Under the pieces are notes generated by a model. That model had not been told where the DNA came from. It was given only the letters and a program-made list of their open reading frames with translations, and made no database searches. Both the position numbers and the translations under genes were made by a program. Of a stretch of 64,000 bases of DNA, positions 46,744-57,999 are shown in pieces; positions within the stretch are counted from its first letter, which is position 1; every line of letters starts with the position of its first letter. The stretch comes from Fragaria x ananassa (Eukaryota > Streptophyta > Magnoliopsida > Rosales > Rosaceae). Location of the stretch: assembly GCA_034370585.1 (NCBI GenBank), contig CP139760.1:3562501-3626500 (forward strand). The letters run 5' to 3'.

Positions 46744-49700
46744 AGTCAACTCTCTTTTATTTTTGGTGAGAAATAAATAATTCATTAATCAAGGGGACGA
46801 GCTTAATTACAAAGCCTGCAAAACACGAGGTAGAAACTACAACAAACAAAGAGCATGGACCTCTAACTCGATCAAGCTAGAAAGAGTGAAAAGAGACCAG
46901 CAACTCACTAATACAAGTGAAAATAAAAAAAACAACAAACCTAACAAATCTACGACATCCCCCATCCATGTTTTCCGCTAACAAACGTAAGGTCATGAGG
47001 AGTGCTAAATCGGAGCTTTGATGCCCAAGAAACTTATGCCAAACCAATCTCAGTGCACACATGATACACCCCGAACCTAGTAATTCTTCTTCTTCTTTTT
47101 TATGTTGTGGTTTCCAATTTACTTATGGTTAATCAATTTGGAAATTTGTTTTATTTTTGATAGAGGTGGATTAGTCGGGTTCATAGATTTTTAGTTACCC
47201 GAATAAGAGTTCGTAAATGAAGAGTAGCTAAAATATTATCAGTAGCTCTAGTTGGGTTGGGGTATAGGTGGGAAACTTGCTATTTTCGGTTAAGGTAAAA
47301 AAAACACACACACACACACAGCCGTGCCTCACCTTCTCTCTCCCTGATCCCGACCCCGACTGTTCGACCTCTCCTTGACGGACCGCCGCCGTCCAACCAC
47401 GCCTGGCCGCCGCACCGGTCTTGTTCGATAGCTGGGACGCCGCTTGTCCAACCTAGGGTGGTAATCGGCCCTAACTCGCCTGTGTTGAGGAATGGTGACG
47501 TCACCACTGTTGCGTGGTTGCCCTTGCCGGAACTCTCTTCTCCGGCTACCGATTCAAGGTATCTTTGGGGGGTTTTCTAGCTCTTCCCTTGGCCATTCAA
47601 TCATCCAAAAGTGGTAGATTGATTCAGAGTACAGAGCTAATCGGAGTTTTGTGTTCTTGAGCTTGTGAGGTATTCTTTCCGGCCAAACCTTTGATTTGTA
47701 GGTTTTGTGTTAGTCATGAAGGTTGTTGTGCTTGTTGAGAAGAAGAGTTTGATATATGCATTGTTATTTTTGGTTGAAGTTGATATGGTGGTGGTGGTTG
47801 ACCGCCACTGCTGGTGGCTGTTGCCGTTCATGATGGTGGTTTTGAGGAATTTTGGTAGATTTTTAGAAGGGGATAATGTTGTTATAGTGTATGATGATTT
47901 TTGGTGAAGGGGGTTTGGAATTCGGGATAGTTTTGGTTACTCTATGGAGGGGAAGTGAATTGAAAAGAAGTATTGAAAATTTTTGGTGAAGGTTGATTAG
48001 GACTTAGGAAATTCTTGGTTGATTTTGGTGGAGGAGAGGTGAGTCTCATCTATAGGAATTTCTATATTTTTATTTATGTGTTAGAACGTTGAGGAAAATT
48101 GGAGAAGATTAATAAAAAGGGTTGGAGTTCTTCTTACTCTTTGGAGAGTGTAGAATGAGTGAAGATGACATTGCTCTATTTTGTTAATTTGATATTCTTG
48201 TATTTTTGTTTCGGACCTTAAATCTCGCTTTGTACAGGACGAGAGGAGACACCTCGTGAGGAGTGCTCTGATTGGCGTCAGACTTAGCGGTCTATATAGT
48301 GAGTGGACATTTTGAGTTTTTAAATAATATGCATGTGATTTAATAAATTGTCCATTATATTTTTCAAGCTTAAATTATAATTACAGCTTTTGAAATGAGT
48401 TATGGAATTTATTCGAGTTTGACATATTGTTAATGCTTTCTATAATGAACTTATGGATTTGAGCTTGGGTAAGAGAATTGATAATTGAGTTATATTACTC
48501 TTTATGATTTTCAGTTTTGAGTATATATAAAGGATTGGAGTTTTCTCGAGTTTTTGAAAATGGTGATTATTTGAGTTAGTTATTTCTTTGAGCATTTTAA
48601 CGTGTGAGACACGTTATTAAATTTAAATTATTTCTTTTCTTTTGGAATTTGTCCGAGTACGGTTGGGAATCGTACTTATGTTTAAGTTATGAGTTTCGGG
48701 GAAACTCATATGAATTTATATTTTCTTTCTGGTGCTAAAATTGTTGGATTATATATATGATGTCAATGCTAGCATGTTGTTCCACCTTTCGAGATGATGT
48801 GACTTTCAAGTTCCAAGTGGAGTCACGCAAGCCCTTTCCACCTCAGTGGTGATGTGATGTTGCCGACGGCATCACACAACCCTTGTATCCCTTCGTCAAC
48901 TCGACGTGAAGGTACATGAAGTATGAGAGTACTATGCCTGGGAGGCAACCAAGTATGAGAGACTCACCTATATGGCCATATATGTTCTTTTATTGAGTTG
49001 CTATTTTGACTAGCGGGGCTAGTCTATATCTTGGAAGTTTCTTGTATGAGGTTTTTGTTTATTATCATGTTGTATGCTGACTAGCGGGGCTAGTATGAAT
49101 TTTTGAGATGTTTCCTTTGTGATGAGCTTATGAATATTTGCATGCTTGGAATTTCTTAAATTCCGCATAAACGGAAAAACATATAAAAATTTTGTTTCAT
49201 ATTATTTTATTCTTGGTCACTTATTAATTAATCTATTTTTCGTCCACTCACGTTAACGTTTTAAATGTTTTTCTCTGGGCCATTCGTTTTTAAATATCCA
49301 GACTATAAAGTTCATATTCGGCTTCACTAGAAGTTGAGACATAATATCTTCCGCTGCATCTTGTTGGACATAAGTTACCTATTAACCTACGTGTTAGTAT
49401 CATATATATTTTTTTTCCTGTATTGCTCTGATGACTATGGGGATATGTAAATTTTGTTAGAGATGTTTTTAAGGGTTATGACCCAAGTAAAGAGTTTAAC
49501 TTTGGTTAATGTTCATGTTTAAGTAATGTAGTTGAATATTTGATTTGGTTTGTATAAGAGTTGTTATGACTTGGTTAATGTTGTGGGGAGCGAAGGGCTC
49601 CATGAGATGTGGTTGATTGATATAGTTGAAGTGTTCTTGGTTTTCTCGCATGTTTGGTTGTCCATTTTTAGAGAAGGTTATGCCGAAATTTTTGGTATCA

Positions 49701-50100
49701 TCTCTTTTAGAGTGGACACGGCAAGACTTGTCTGTTTTCCTGTGTGTTTTGGGGCGGGTCTTGTCAACACACCCTATGAAACCCTCAACCTAAGGGAGTA
49801 GCTCCCTTAAAACAACATCATACAATCCACTATCGCAAAACACACCATAAAGATGGTGTGGCTGACGAAAGAGGACCAAGTTACATAAGCAAGAATCAGA
49901 ACTAGTACCGAAGAAATGAGTCAACTCAGTGAAGGCAGTCAATGATAAAAACCTTCTAGGATGTTGGAAGTTTTTCTATAAACTGCAAAGATTACAAACC
50001 GAGGTGCTCTCTTTTCTTTTGTGTTTTAGAGATGGAAGACGCGCGGTGACCAGTTGATCGTAAACCTCCCATCTAAAAACATACGTGAGATTCTTGTAAG
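46744..50100 (-). mobile_element. Older LINE-like remnant split by the solo LTR
   Basis: If the LTR and one copy of its target duplication are removed, 46744-47061 joins 49772-50100. On the minus strand the joined sequence runs to an end of the form attaatgaattatttatttc tcaccaaaaataaaa, the kind of 3' tail seen on plant L1-type LINEs and similar to the two better-defined LINE tails in this window. No coding motif was recognised, so the class is tentative. Confidence 0.35.
47062..49766 (+). mobile_element. Solo LTR, about 2.7 kb, with perfect 5-bp target duplication
   Basis: Starts TGATACACCCCG and ends GGGGCGGGTCTTGTCA, inverted-repeat termini of a plant Ty3/gypsy-type LTR. The flanks are acaca at 47057-47061 and acaca at 49767-49771. 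No gag-pol sequence or second LTR is adjacent, so the element was reduced to one LTR by recombination between its LTRs. Inside, gactagcggggctagt occurs twice (about 49009 and 49079), and a block with a gatgtga and gcatcaca-type sequence is repeated near 48790-48880. The second half matches 300-1427. Open frames inside do not look like genes. Confidence 0.85.
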
Positions 50101-51272
50101 GTTACCAGTAAAGACCTTGGTGCGCTTCATGAGTGTATCCAAGTCATGATGTCTTTAATCAGTGATTGTGAATTCATTCACAAGCACTTCATGCAGGGGT
50201 TGCAAGCCACCAAAGAGTTCGAGAATAAACAACTTATCTACCACAACGTTTATGGTTTTTACATGGATTAGTCTCAACTATCATCATCATAGTGATAATC
50301 TCGATTGTGGGGGTATAAAATTTCGGCTTAGGCCCCCACTTAATGAATTAGGCCCGATGATCGAAGCTCATATTAACTAACAAGTATATAAGAAGAAAAG
50401 AACGTGAAACACAATGAGATTATGAAGAACGTGAAAACACTACTCCTTAAAATACTCCCACTACGACGTGAAGTGAGGTCGAAGTTATCGAAGGTCTATA
50501 AATTCACTCGCTTATGGAGAAGAAGGGAAGGAACAACCATAGGTAACAACAGTAACAAGTATCGAACCAATTTCTTTTATTTTACATGCTTAAATCAAAC
50601 GCGTCGAAGTATGTTTTTGTTTTTTACAGGTACCTCTATCCCCTTGATTGATCGTCGTATGGATGAGTCCAAAGCTTCTCAAGATTCAAAGGAGTGAGAT
50701 TTTTGTTAGGAAATCTCTCTCCCTAAAGGTACTAGAACGTGAAGCAGTGATCGTTTCAATCCTCGACAAACTGACAGATTGTTAATAAGAACACCAAATT
50801 TTTAACGTTGTGTAAAAACCTCAAAATAGAGGAAAAATCACAGCGAATCACAAGTAGATGAATTTTTGTAGTCTTACAACCTCTTTGTAAACCCTATACT
50901 ATTACAAATCCCTATCTCTAGGCAGAACGTCTTCTTTCTTCAATGATCTTCTCTCAACATACAAGAGAATAACAATCACACACACAACAAGTTCAACTCA
51001 ACAAGGAACAGTTGAACTTGTGACCTTACAAAGTATTGCAACAGAAACACTATCTCTCAAATGATATGCGTGCAGAGATAGTTCTCTAAGAATAATTGTG
51101 CAAAATGTAGTCTTCTAAATAGTTGTTGCGTCTATAGATGAAGAACTTCTACTCCTTATTCATGTCTTTAACTATATTGGTTTCCAATAGGTAAGTTCTT
51201 CTCCTATTACTATACAAAGACATAATAATATCATATATATATGATATCTCAAATCAAATAATAATCAGATAT
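50101..51272. other. Intergenic, probably transposon-derived
   Basis: Open frames at 50162-50380 and 50404-50697 show no family motif. The stretch 50750-51060 (aacgttgtgtaaaaacctc, then a series of short AC-rich words) has the look of LTR-element sequence, but no ends were found. Confidence 0.35.
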
Positions 51273-51316
51273 ATATAACCTAATCACATGGTTTCCTTCC
51301 TTTCAAATGCACACAA

Positions 51317-51318
<2 letters not shown>

Positions 51319-51358
<40 letters not shown>
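51319..51358. repeat. (TA)n microsatellite left of the MITE
   Basis: A pure TA run of about 40 bp adjoining the MITE. Confidence 0.9.
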
Positions 51359-51359
<1 letters not shown>

Positions 51360-51361
<2 letters not shown>

Positions 51362-51778
51362 CCCCCTTCCATTGAGGGATCCCTATTTTTGGCCACTTTA
51401 TAGGGATAGGGTATTACACCACTTCCCAATTGAATTTTTACATCTCCACCGTTCATATCTTAGGTCTATATGAGTAGATCACCTCTACAAAATTTCATAT
51501 GATTTGGTGATCGTTAAGGCTTTCAAAAGTTCAATTTAGTTTTAATGATTTTGAACGGTCCAGCTTATGTCAAACTAAAACCGTTGAAGGTCATTAAAAC
51601 TAAATTGAACTTTTGAAAGCCTTAACGATCACCAAATCATATGAAATTTTGTAGAGGTGATCTACTCATATAGACCTAAGATATGAACGGTGGAGATGTA
51701 AAATTATAATCGGGAAGTTGGTGTAATGCCCTATCCCTATAAATAGCTTAAAATAGGGATCCCTCATTGGAAGGGCCT

Positions 51779-51780
<2 letters not shown>
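51360..51780. mobile_element. Nearly perfect palindromic MITE, family A, about 420 bp
   Basis: The left arm (51360-51560) and the right arm (51580-51780) are inverted copies with few mismatches, for example agttcaatttagttttaatg near 51529 against cattaaaactaaattgaact near 51594, and gagtagatcacctctac against gtagaggtgatctactc. The short centre lies near 51565-51578. Termini are agcccccttccattgaggg and ccctcattggaagggcc. It is inserted in a TA microsatellite. The same family is at 8598-8985. No coding capacity; a transcript would fold into a long hairpin. Confidence 0.85.

Positions 51781-51820
<40 letters not shown>
51781..51820. repeat. (TA)n microsatellite right of the MITE
   Basis: A pure TA run of about 40 bp, the counterpart of the run on the other side; the MITE probably split a single microsatellite. 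Confidence 0.9.
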
Positions 51821-51821
<1 letters not shown>

Positions 51822-51851
51822 CCTAATCACATTAGGTTTCCTTCGTTTCAC

Positions 51852-52969
51852 AGCTAATACACTAAACGTCTTATCTTTTAAGAATCACCAAATCAATTAA
51901 CATCAATATACCCAATTAGATGAATCATCAGAAAATCATATATTAATGAATACAAATCCTAACTAAGTTAGGACCTTTTCTTCATAATTCACACGTACAA
52001 AAAAAAGACTAGTATCACCGGCAATAATATTTCTTTCAACAAAGAGATATATAACAATAAAGTCCAATTTGTTTTGATATAGGAATGCCAACTAAAACAT
52101 ATACCAATACTCCTGATATTTTTCGCACCAACATCGATGTTGATCATGGTTTAGTTTCAGTTTTTATTGTTGATTTGTCCTGTAATTTGTTATATTAGTG
52201 TTTTTTCTTCCTATGTTTCCATTGATCATGGTGTACTTTTGTCAGAGTAATCCGGTGATTTACCTCTTGAACCTGTTGGGGAATATGGAGGTATTGCCTT
52301 GTAATTCTAGACCAAACTTGTTTTTTATTGTGATTCAATTTGATTTAAGATGATAGGAATCTCGTTTACTTCGGATTTGTACTGTTTTTTTTTTTTTTTG
52401 CTGATGAGGTTAAAATGCAGCTAGGATATATTATGCATACCTGAGTCAATTATATTTGGTCAAGAAATAGTTGTTCACATTTAGCAATACCAATAGGATG
52501 AACTTTAAACTAAGAATTGCACTTGTTATATCATAAACAGGGAGCAGGATCATACAGAGTACATTACATCAGCTTCTCAAATTCACAACCAACAAGAGGA
52601 TTAGTAATCCTTCTACACCACCAATTTGTACAACTGACACTTCAAACTGTGAGTGCTTCATCCAGAATGGGTTTTACAGGAGAGGACCTCTTCTGGGGAA
52701 AACAGTATAGAATGAGCACTGTTCCTAAATTGGTATCATCTACAGGATATCACTAAAGAAGAAACTCTAAGGTTGATAAGCGTAACAGATACAGATTTCA
52801 TCAACAAAGAATCTTTGTAACAAATTGAAACATAAGAGATTATAAGTGCTGTATCTAAAAGGGTATGGTCTAAAACAGATAATGGCCAACTGTGACTAAA
52901 TTCGGATGTTAAGAAAAGAACGGCAAAGTGTGTGAAATTCAAACCCAGGAATGGTGAGCTGATGTGCAT
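51852..52969. other. Intergenic DNA and 3' UTR of the next gene
   Basis: No gene recognised. About 52750-52969 should be the 3' UTR of the minus-strand gene that follows. A T-run stands at 52385-52399. Confidence 0.5.
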
Positions 52970-54325
52970 CTACAGGAGCTTGTAGTAGCAGTCACTTCCA
53001 TTGAGAAGGAACTGATAGGCCTTGTCACAGTGGCACCTGAAGTGAATGACCAGAGAGTCATCCTTCTTCTCCACACTCACAGATTCTGAAAATTCTTTCT
53101 CACTGCTATCCTGCAACAGCAACAATAAAGACACTGTTCAGTTTCATGGTTTGCATAATAAAGAATCTGAAACACCACATGACCAAATTACTGTTTTCTT
53201 TGACCTGTTATTCAGAAAACGCATGAAAACAAATGGAAGACAAATTCCAAATACCAATCTTCATGGTTCGACAAATAGGAATCAGAAAACACCAACTACC
53301 AAATACCATTATCAGGGTTTGCCTATTAAAGAATCAGAAAACACCAACTACCAAATGCATGAAATTTTAGAACAGAAAGAAACTTGTGGTATTAAATTTG
53401 AGAGCCAAGAAAGCATGATGAACCTTGGAATAAATCTGGCATATTCTTCATTCTTTCTCCTATATTATATGAATAATACCCAAGATTCTTGAAAAGTAAC
53501 AAACACAGAACTGTGAGGAAGAAAAAAAAATCAATACCTCAGTAGAAGTATCATTGGGAATATCTCGAATGGTATCAATGTCAGGCATATCTTGAGTGGC
53601 TCCGATTTCGAGTTCTTCATCTTGTTCCAGATCTTCTTCACACATGAGCTGCCTGCACCACTCACTCATCTCCTTCAGCCGACCCTTCATCCTCTTCAGC
53701 CTCTGCAAATCCCAACAATGACCCAATTTCACAAACCCAGACTCAATTTCATAAACCCAGAAAGATAAAGAAAGAAGCTTTCAATTTCACAAACCCAGAA
53801 AGAAAAAACAAAGAAAGAAGCTTTCATTTCACAAACCCAGAAAGAAAGACCCAAGCATCTGAAAGAGGCATTTTCACAAACACATGGAGGGCAGAAAGAT
53901 CAAACCTTGGAATTGGGAGTATCAGTGTCAGTCTCGATGGACATCTCGTTGGAGCTGGAGGAGCGGGAGAAGGCCTGGGCCGGAGAGGGGTTGATTTCGG
54001 AGACGGAGCGGCGGAGGGTCGGCTGCTTCTGCGGTGGAGGAAGAGGCGGCAGGGAGGAGTTGAAGTGGGTCGGGGAAGGAGATGAAGTAGTCTTGTTGAG
54101 ATCGGGAGAGTGGCCGGCGGAGAGAAATGGGTTGGTCTGCGGCGGCGGTGGAGGGGAGTAGGGGTCGGAAATGCAGCGGCGGAGGAGGGGTTGGTGGTGG
54201 TGGAGATGGAGAGGGAGGGTGAGCTTGGAGTAGCCGAAGCCGAGGACAGAAGAAGGGTCGTCGGGAGAAGGTGGGGACCTTTTCATGGAGATGGGCTCAG
54301 AGCCACAGGTAGTGGAGGTCATCAT
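52970..54325 (-). CDS. Plant-specific protein of unknown function, 241 residues
   Basis: Three exons, 54325-53906, 53702-53538 and 53110-52970, all phase 0 with canonical splice sites, give 241 residues. The order is: an N-terminal MTSTTCGSE block; a low-complexity region rich in Pro, Ser and His with two LRRCISDP/LRRSVSEI-type motifs (near residues 48 and 109) that resemble phospho-Ser sites; a charged segment RLKRMKGRLKEMSEWCRQLM (about 141-160); an acidic stretch; and a conserved-looking end CHCDKAYQFLLNGSDCYYKL. I do not recognise a named domain; similar uncharacterised proteins occur in other eudicots, as far as I recall. A second Met one codon later is an equal start. The first 60 bp of each of its introns contain a ttctttctgggtttgtgaaa repeat. 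A degenerate inverted copy with its promoter is at 27331-29635. Confidence 0.82.
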
Positions 54326-54382
54326 TGTCTTGACTTTCTTTCTTTCTGGGTTTCTCTGGTTTGTTGCAGAGACTGAGAGTAA

Positions 54383-54394
54383 TGGTTTTTATAG
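54383..54394 (-). promoter_or_regulatory. TATA box of the unknown-function gene
   Basis: On the minus strand gctataaaaacc lies about 60 bp before the ATG at 54325, followed by a CA-rich leader with gaaacccagaaag. The same leader and a TATA box at the same place precede the copy at 27521. Confidence 0.7.
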
Positions 54395-54553
54395 CAAGAA
54401 GAAGAAGCAAGAAGGGGTTAAACCCCAGGGTTTTAGGGTGGGAGTTTGTTAGGCATTGGTGACGTGGCAGAAAGCAGTTAGATATAGTCGGTTCGAGAGC
54501 CAATCGGCAATAGACAAGATTGAGTGTCAAAAACTGGAGCAACTAACAACAAG

Positions 54554-54626
54554 GCCCGTCTAGCTCAGTTGGTAGAGCGCAAGGCTCTTAACCTTGTGGT
54601 CGAGGGTTCGAGCCCCTCGGTGGGCG
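54554..54626 (+). tRNA. tRNA-Lys(CUU): tRNA-Lys (anticodon CUU)
   Basis: Seventy-three bases form a complete cloverleaf. The acceptor stem gcccgtc pairs with ggtgggc, the D arm is tagctcagttggtagagc, the anticodon stem caagg/ccttg encloses the loop ctcttaa with anticodon CTT at 54587-54589, and the T arm contains ggttcgagccc. The A and B boxes (tagctcagttgg, ggttcgagcc) are intact. A CAA-rich leader stands just upstream and T-runs of four or more begin at 54632, fitting RNA polymerase III start and termination. There is no intron. It charges lysine for cytosolic translation of AAG codons. Confidence 0.96.
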
Positions 54627-54627
54627 C

Positions 54628-54651
54628 TTTGTTTTTGTTTTTTTCTTTTTA
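54628..54651 (+). terminator. Pol III T-run terminator behind tRNA-Lys
   Basis: ttttt and longer T-runs separated by single other bases follow the tRNA end. Confidence 0.75.
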
Positions 54652-54986
54652 TTACCGGCAAAACAACAATCTCTCATGTACAAAGACAATCCAAGGGGTA
54701 CAAAGTTAGGAGTTGATGGGGTAAATGATATCACCTGTATTATCTTACTTGAGCTAAGTTTGTGTTAATTGACTAACTGGTAATGTAGCATGATACTAGG
54801 CCGATACATAGCCGGTCTTGTAAAATGTAGTACAGAGGCATTATTTAGCCTTTTCGTCTGCGAGTTCCTTCCGGATTATATTTCTCTCCCTATATTATAC
54901 TATAGTTCTTTCGGGAGCTAAGAACAACGCATCCAACAAGAGTGTGGTTCTTCGCACAGTGGAAGTGGTTGGCAATGGATTTGAGG

Positions 54987-57290
54987 TCAAGGTGCCAAGT
55001 CAAAATGTTTTTCCAATATTGAGTGGACTTCTGTTAGGGAAGACACCTTGAAATCTGGTTTGTGATCTACATTGGCAAATTCCGGAGAGTCATACCTCCC
55101 CACTTCATCAAGCAAGCACGCAAATGCTCCTGCTCGTTTCCCACAAGCCACCTGCAAAGACAGCGCAATTCTTTATACATCTCCAGTTTCTTTCTAGTCA
55201 TATAATGATTCAAAAGCAGCTCAGGAATCTAGCACACTACAGTATTGTAATGGAAGTTAGGGCTCACTGGCTCAGAAATCCAGCACACTACATGATCATA
55301 ATGCAGAAGCGACGCCCTTATCTTATCCGATCATATCTCTTTTCTTCAATACAAGTCCACCTAAGGCCACTGATGGCTCGGTAGTGCTCATTGCACCACA
55401 TGCATAAACTACGACATACTATGCTGCTAGATCAGTTTATCATATTTGCTTATAGAGAGTGATAGGGTATACAAATGGCAACACCGAAAGAGAATACAAC
55501 GTACTTTCTAAATAAACAAAAACACAATTACTCACGTCATCTTTAAGGGAATCTCCAACCATCATTACTTCACTAGGGTTAACTTCCCAGGCTGAACATA
55601 TATGCAATAATGGAGCTGGATCTGGTTTGTAAGGTCGAAATTCCCTGCTCAGAGCTGGAGAAAATGACAACTGCTGTGATGATACAGAGTGGAAGAGATT
55701 AGTAATGTAATTAAGTTAGCCTCCAGCAACATAAGACACAGTCACGGTTATTCAGATCTGCTGAAGGCTATAGGATGCATCAAATAGTAAATGACGGAAT
55801 ATTTAGGATACACCGATACAGAAATTAAAAGTTGAAATGGGGAAGAGGAACAATAAAAAGAAAGCATAAAACTATAACTTTTCTCTCTTTAATCAGAAAG
55901 AAAAAGGGGAAAAACAGGCCAGATAGAAATGTAAGTTTGTGATGTAAGGCGTAGCATCTCCCAGTCTCACAAGTAGCAGAAAACTTGGTATAGTATAACT
56001 GTATAAGTCTGTTATTTCAGTGATTATGAGGAATTTATCTTATTTTATTTTATTCCAAAGACATCTTCTTTTGCAATATCACTTTTTTTTTTGAGGTAAA
56101 TGAATAACTTCATTGGCGATGAGCCAAACGACCAAACAATGCTAGGTCAGGCAGGAGTAAACTCCCACTCCAATACAAGATCAAGAGTAAACTCTTTACT
56201 TTTGCTATATCATCTTAATTCGCTGATTGAGAAATGTTTCAACTTTAGTAGGCAGTAGGCATCCACAAAATCACACTAAAGAGTGTCCAATACTACCTTC
56301 TGCTGCTTGGAAGAAAGGGAAATGTTACTAGGGAGAATCAGAGCTATAGAATAATGAGACCCCTAATGCCATAGCTTTTAACAGTGCACACATCTAATCC
56401 TTACCAAATACACACAGTAATTGAAATACAGTTGAAAGTAATGTGTTATTCATTCATAAGGAATAATATGTAACAGTTAGGTGTGTAACTTCACGTTACA
56501 CCACCTAGTATTATACTTACCCTGAATTGTTCATGAAACAAATCCACCGCACTCTTGACATTGCGTGTGATTAATCCCCGCCTGTATCAAAACAAACATT
56601 CTATCCATATTACCGAAAACAATCACGAAACATCCATATCTTAAGCTACACAAGAACTCAACTTCAGTACGAAAAGGTATTAAGCTACATCACAGTTGAA
56701 TTAAGCTTCGAAAGTGAACCTAATGAGAGTATCAAAATAGCGATAAGTGGTGAGCATGACCTTATATTTTTAGAATCTAGAAAATCACAGAGTTCTGCAG
56801 CACCTGCACCACAATTTATATCCAAAATGTTACTAATTTCAACTCAATTTTCCAAAATATTTACACCAGTAAAAAAAAAAAAAAAACACAATCCAAACTC
56901 AAGACTGTAAATTTGAATTTTACCAGGCATGATCTGGAGGCGATCGAGTCCCCGACGCTCGAAATCGGCGATGATCTCGTAAGCCTTCTGCTGCCTATCA
57001 TTGCTCCAGCTCTCAATGTGATGAAGGATATCAATCCCGGAAGGATTCTCCGCCCTGATTCTGATGTACTCCTTCTCGCCGAGCACGGCCCTGTACATTG
57101 CCGCGAAATCGATGACGGGGACCGTTAGGGTTCCGTCCATGTCGAACACAACGCCGCGGAGGCGAGCCCGCGGCGGTGCGGCGGCGGAGACTGTGGTGTT
57201 GGTGGCGGCGGCCATGGGTAGTTTGGGGAATTTGAGTTTGGGGGAGAGGAAGAGAGCGGTGGTGGTTCTGGGGAAGAAGAGTAGGGGCAT
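54987..57290 (-). CDS. HAD-superfamily hydrolase (At2g33255-type), probably organellar
   Basis: Five exons, 57290-56924, 56803-56761, 56581-56521, 55670-55536 and 55151-54987, join to about 256 residues. HAD motif I is VVFDMDGTL (nucleophile and acid/base Asp), motif II lies at GLITRN, the lysine of motif III at EFRPYKPDP, and motif IV at VGDSLKDD. Together these make a Mg-dependent phosphatase-type active site; the substrate is unknown. Wording matches the Arabidopsis protein At2g33255 from memory. The first 26 residues are basic and hydrophobic and could be a transit peptide, but a TATA-like ctataaatac at 57320-57311 lies so close that transcription would start near this ATG; the internal Met at 57215 (MAAATN) may be the main start. 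Intron 3 holds a small LINE insertion. Confidence 0.9.
56068..56212 (-). mobile_element. Tiny 5'-truncated LINE in an intron of the HAD gene
   Basis: A T-run at 56083-56092 followed by gaggtaaatgaataacttca reads, on the minus strand, as the 3' tail of an L1-type LINE with its poly-A. The flanks cttttgcaatatca (56068-56081) and cttttgctatatca (56199-56212) are a 14-bp target duplication with one mismatch. The body is only about 117 bp, so it carries no domain. It lies inside the intron 55671-56520 in the same orientation as the gene. Confidence 0.8.
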
Positions 57291-57310
57291 GCCGTGGGGC
57301 GGGGGTTTGG

Positions 57311-57320
57311 GTATTTATAG
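57311..57320 (-). promoter_or_regulatory. TATA-like box of the HAD gene
   Basis: ctataaatac on the minus strand, about 22 bp before the first ATG of the HAD frame and about 96 bp before the second in-frame Met. Confidence 0.5.
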
Positions 57321-57329
57321 GGGTTTTCT

Positions 57330-57999
57330 GTGATGGAGACAAATGGAGCAAAGAGAATGTGGTGGAGACCGGAGAGTGAGGTTGGGGATTTTTGCAGTTT
57401 TACTGTAGTTGTAAAGATGCTTTTTTCTGGGGATGAATTATACAGAGGATTCCAGTTTGTCTTGTTCAAGGGTATGAGTGACTATTTAGATGTGGCCAGT
57501 TTGCTCCATGGAAGAACCAACTGAACTTCAATTTCTAAGATCGAAAGGCAAATCATGAAATTTTCATGACCAAGTTTGTTTCACATAGGTGGGATGTGAG
57601 ATTCCGATAATGTTTTACCAAAGTTTGAACGATGTCTCACTTTTAGGTGCAAAGTTAGGTTTAACATCTTAGCTGCATATATTTGTTATGTGTCACATAA
57701 TAGCTTACTATTTTATCAATGTTTGTAAGGCTAGAAGATTGTCTTTGCCTTTGATTTCTTGAAAGCATCGTTTTGTGTCACAAACGGTCGATATGGTAAG
57801 GGTTTAAGGTTTGAAACTCTCGAATTTGGTTTGAATTACGCCAACATAATCTCAATCTATTTTTTGTGGTCATGATCATGACCATTTTAACACGCATCTC
57901 GTCATATATTGTGAGCTCAATGAAAATATTAAGTCAAACAATAAATTTCTATATATATTACTTTTACAAAGCTAATCATGAATGTTTACATGAATACTC
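57330..57999. other. Upstream intergenic region
   Basis: Apart from the likely distal promoter of the HAD gene nothing is recognised. Short open frames look random. Confidence 0.45.

Larger units (their letters stand above)
51273..51850. repeat. Direct repeat flanking the palindromic MITE
   Basis: The sequence tatataacctaatcacat plus ggtttccttc and tttca occurs at about 51272-51306 and again at about 51817-51851. Between the copies lie TA microsatellites and the MITE. The duplication is much longer than a MITE target site, so it reflects a separate tandem duplication or slippage event. Confidence 0.7.

Noticed and set aside
47707..47907. 66-codon frame with hydrophobic residues
   Set aside because: Lies inside the solo LTR and has no matching protein family.
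53900..54376. Plus-strand Gly-rich frames of 84-88 codons
   Set aside because: Antisense of exon 1 of the unknown-function gene; composition mirrors its Pro/Ser-rich sequence.
57031..57469. Overlapping frames of 89-114 codons around exon 1 of the HAD gene
   Set aside because: Shadows of the GC-rich HAD exon 1 and its upstream region in other frames.
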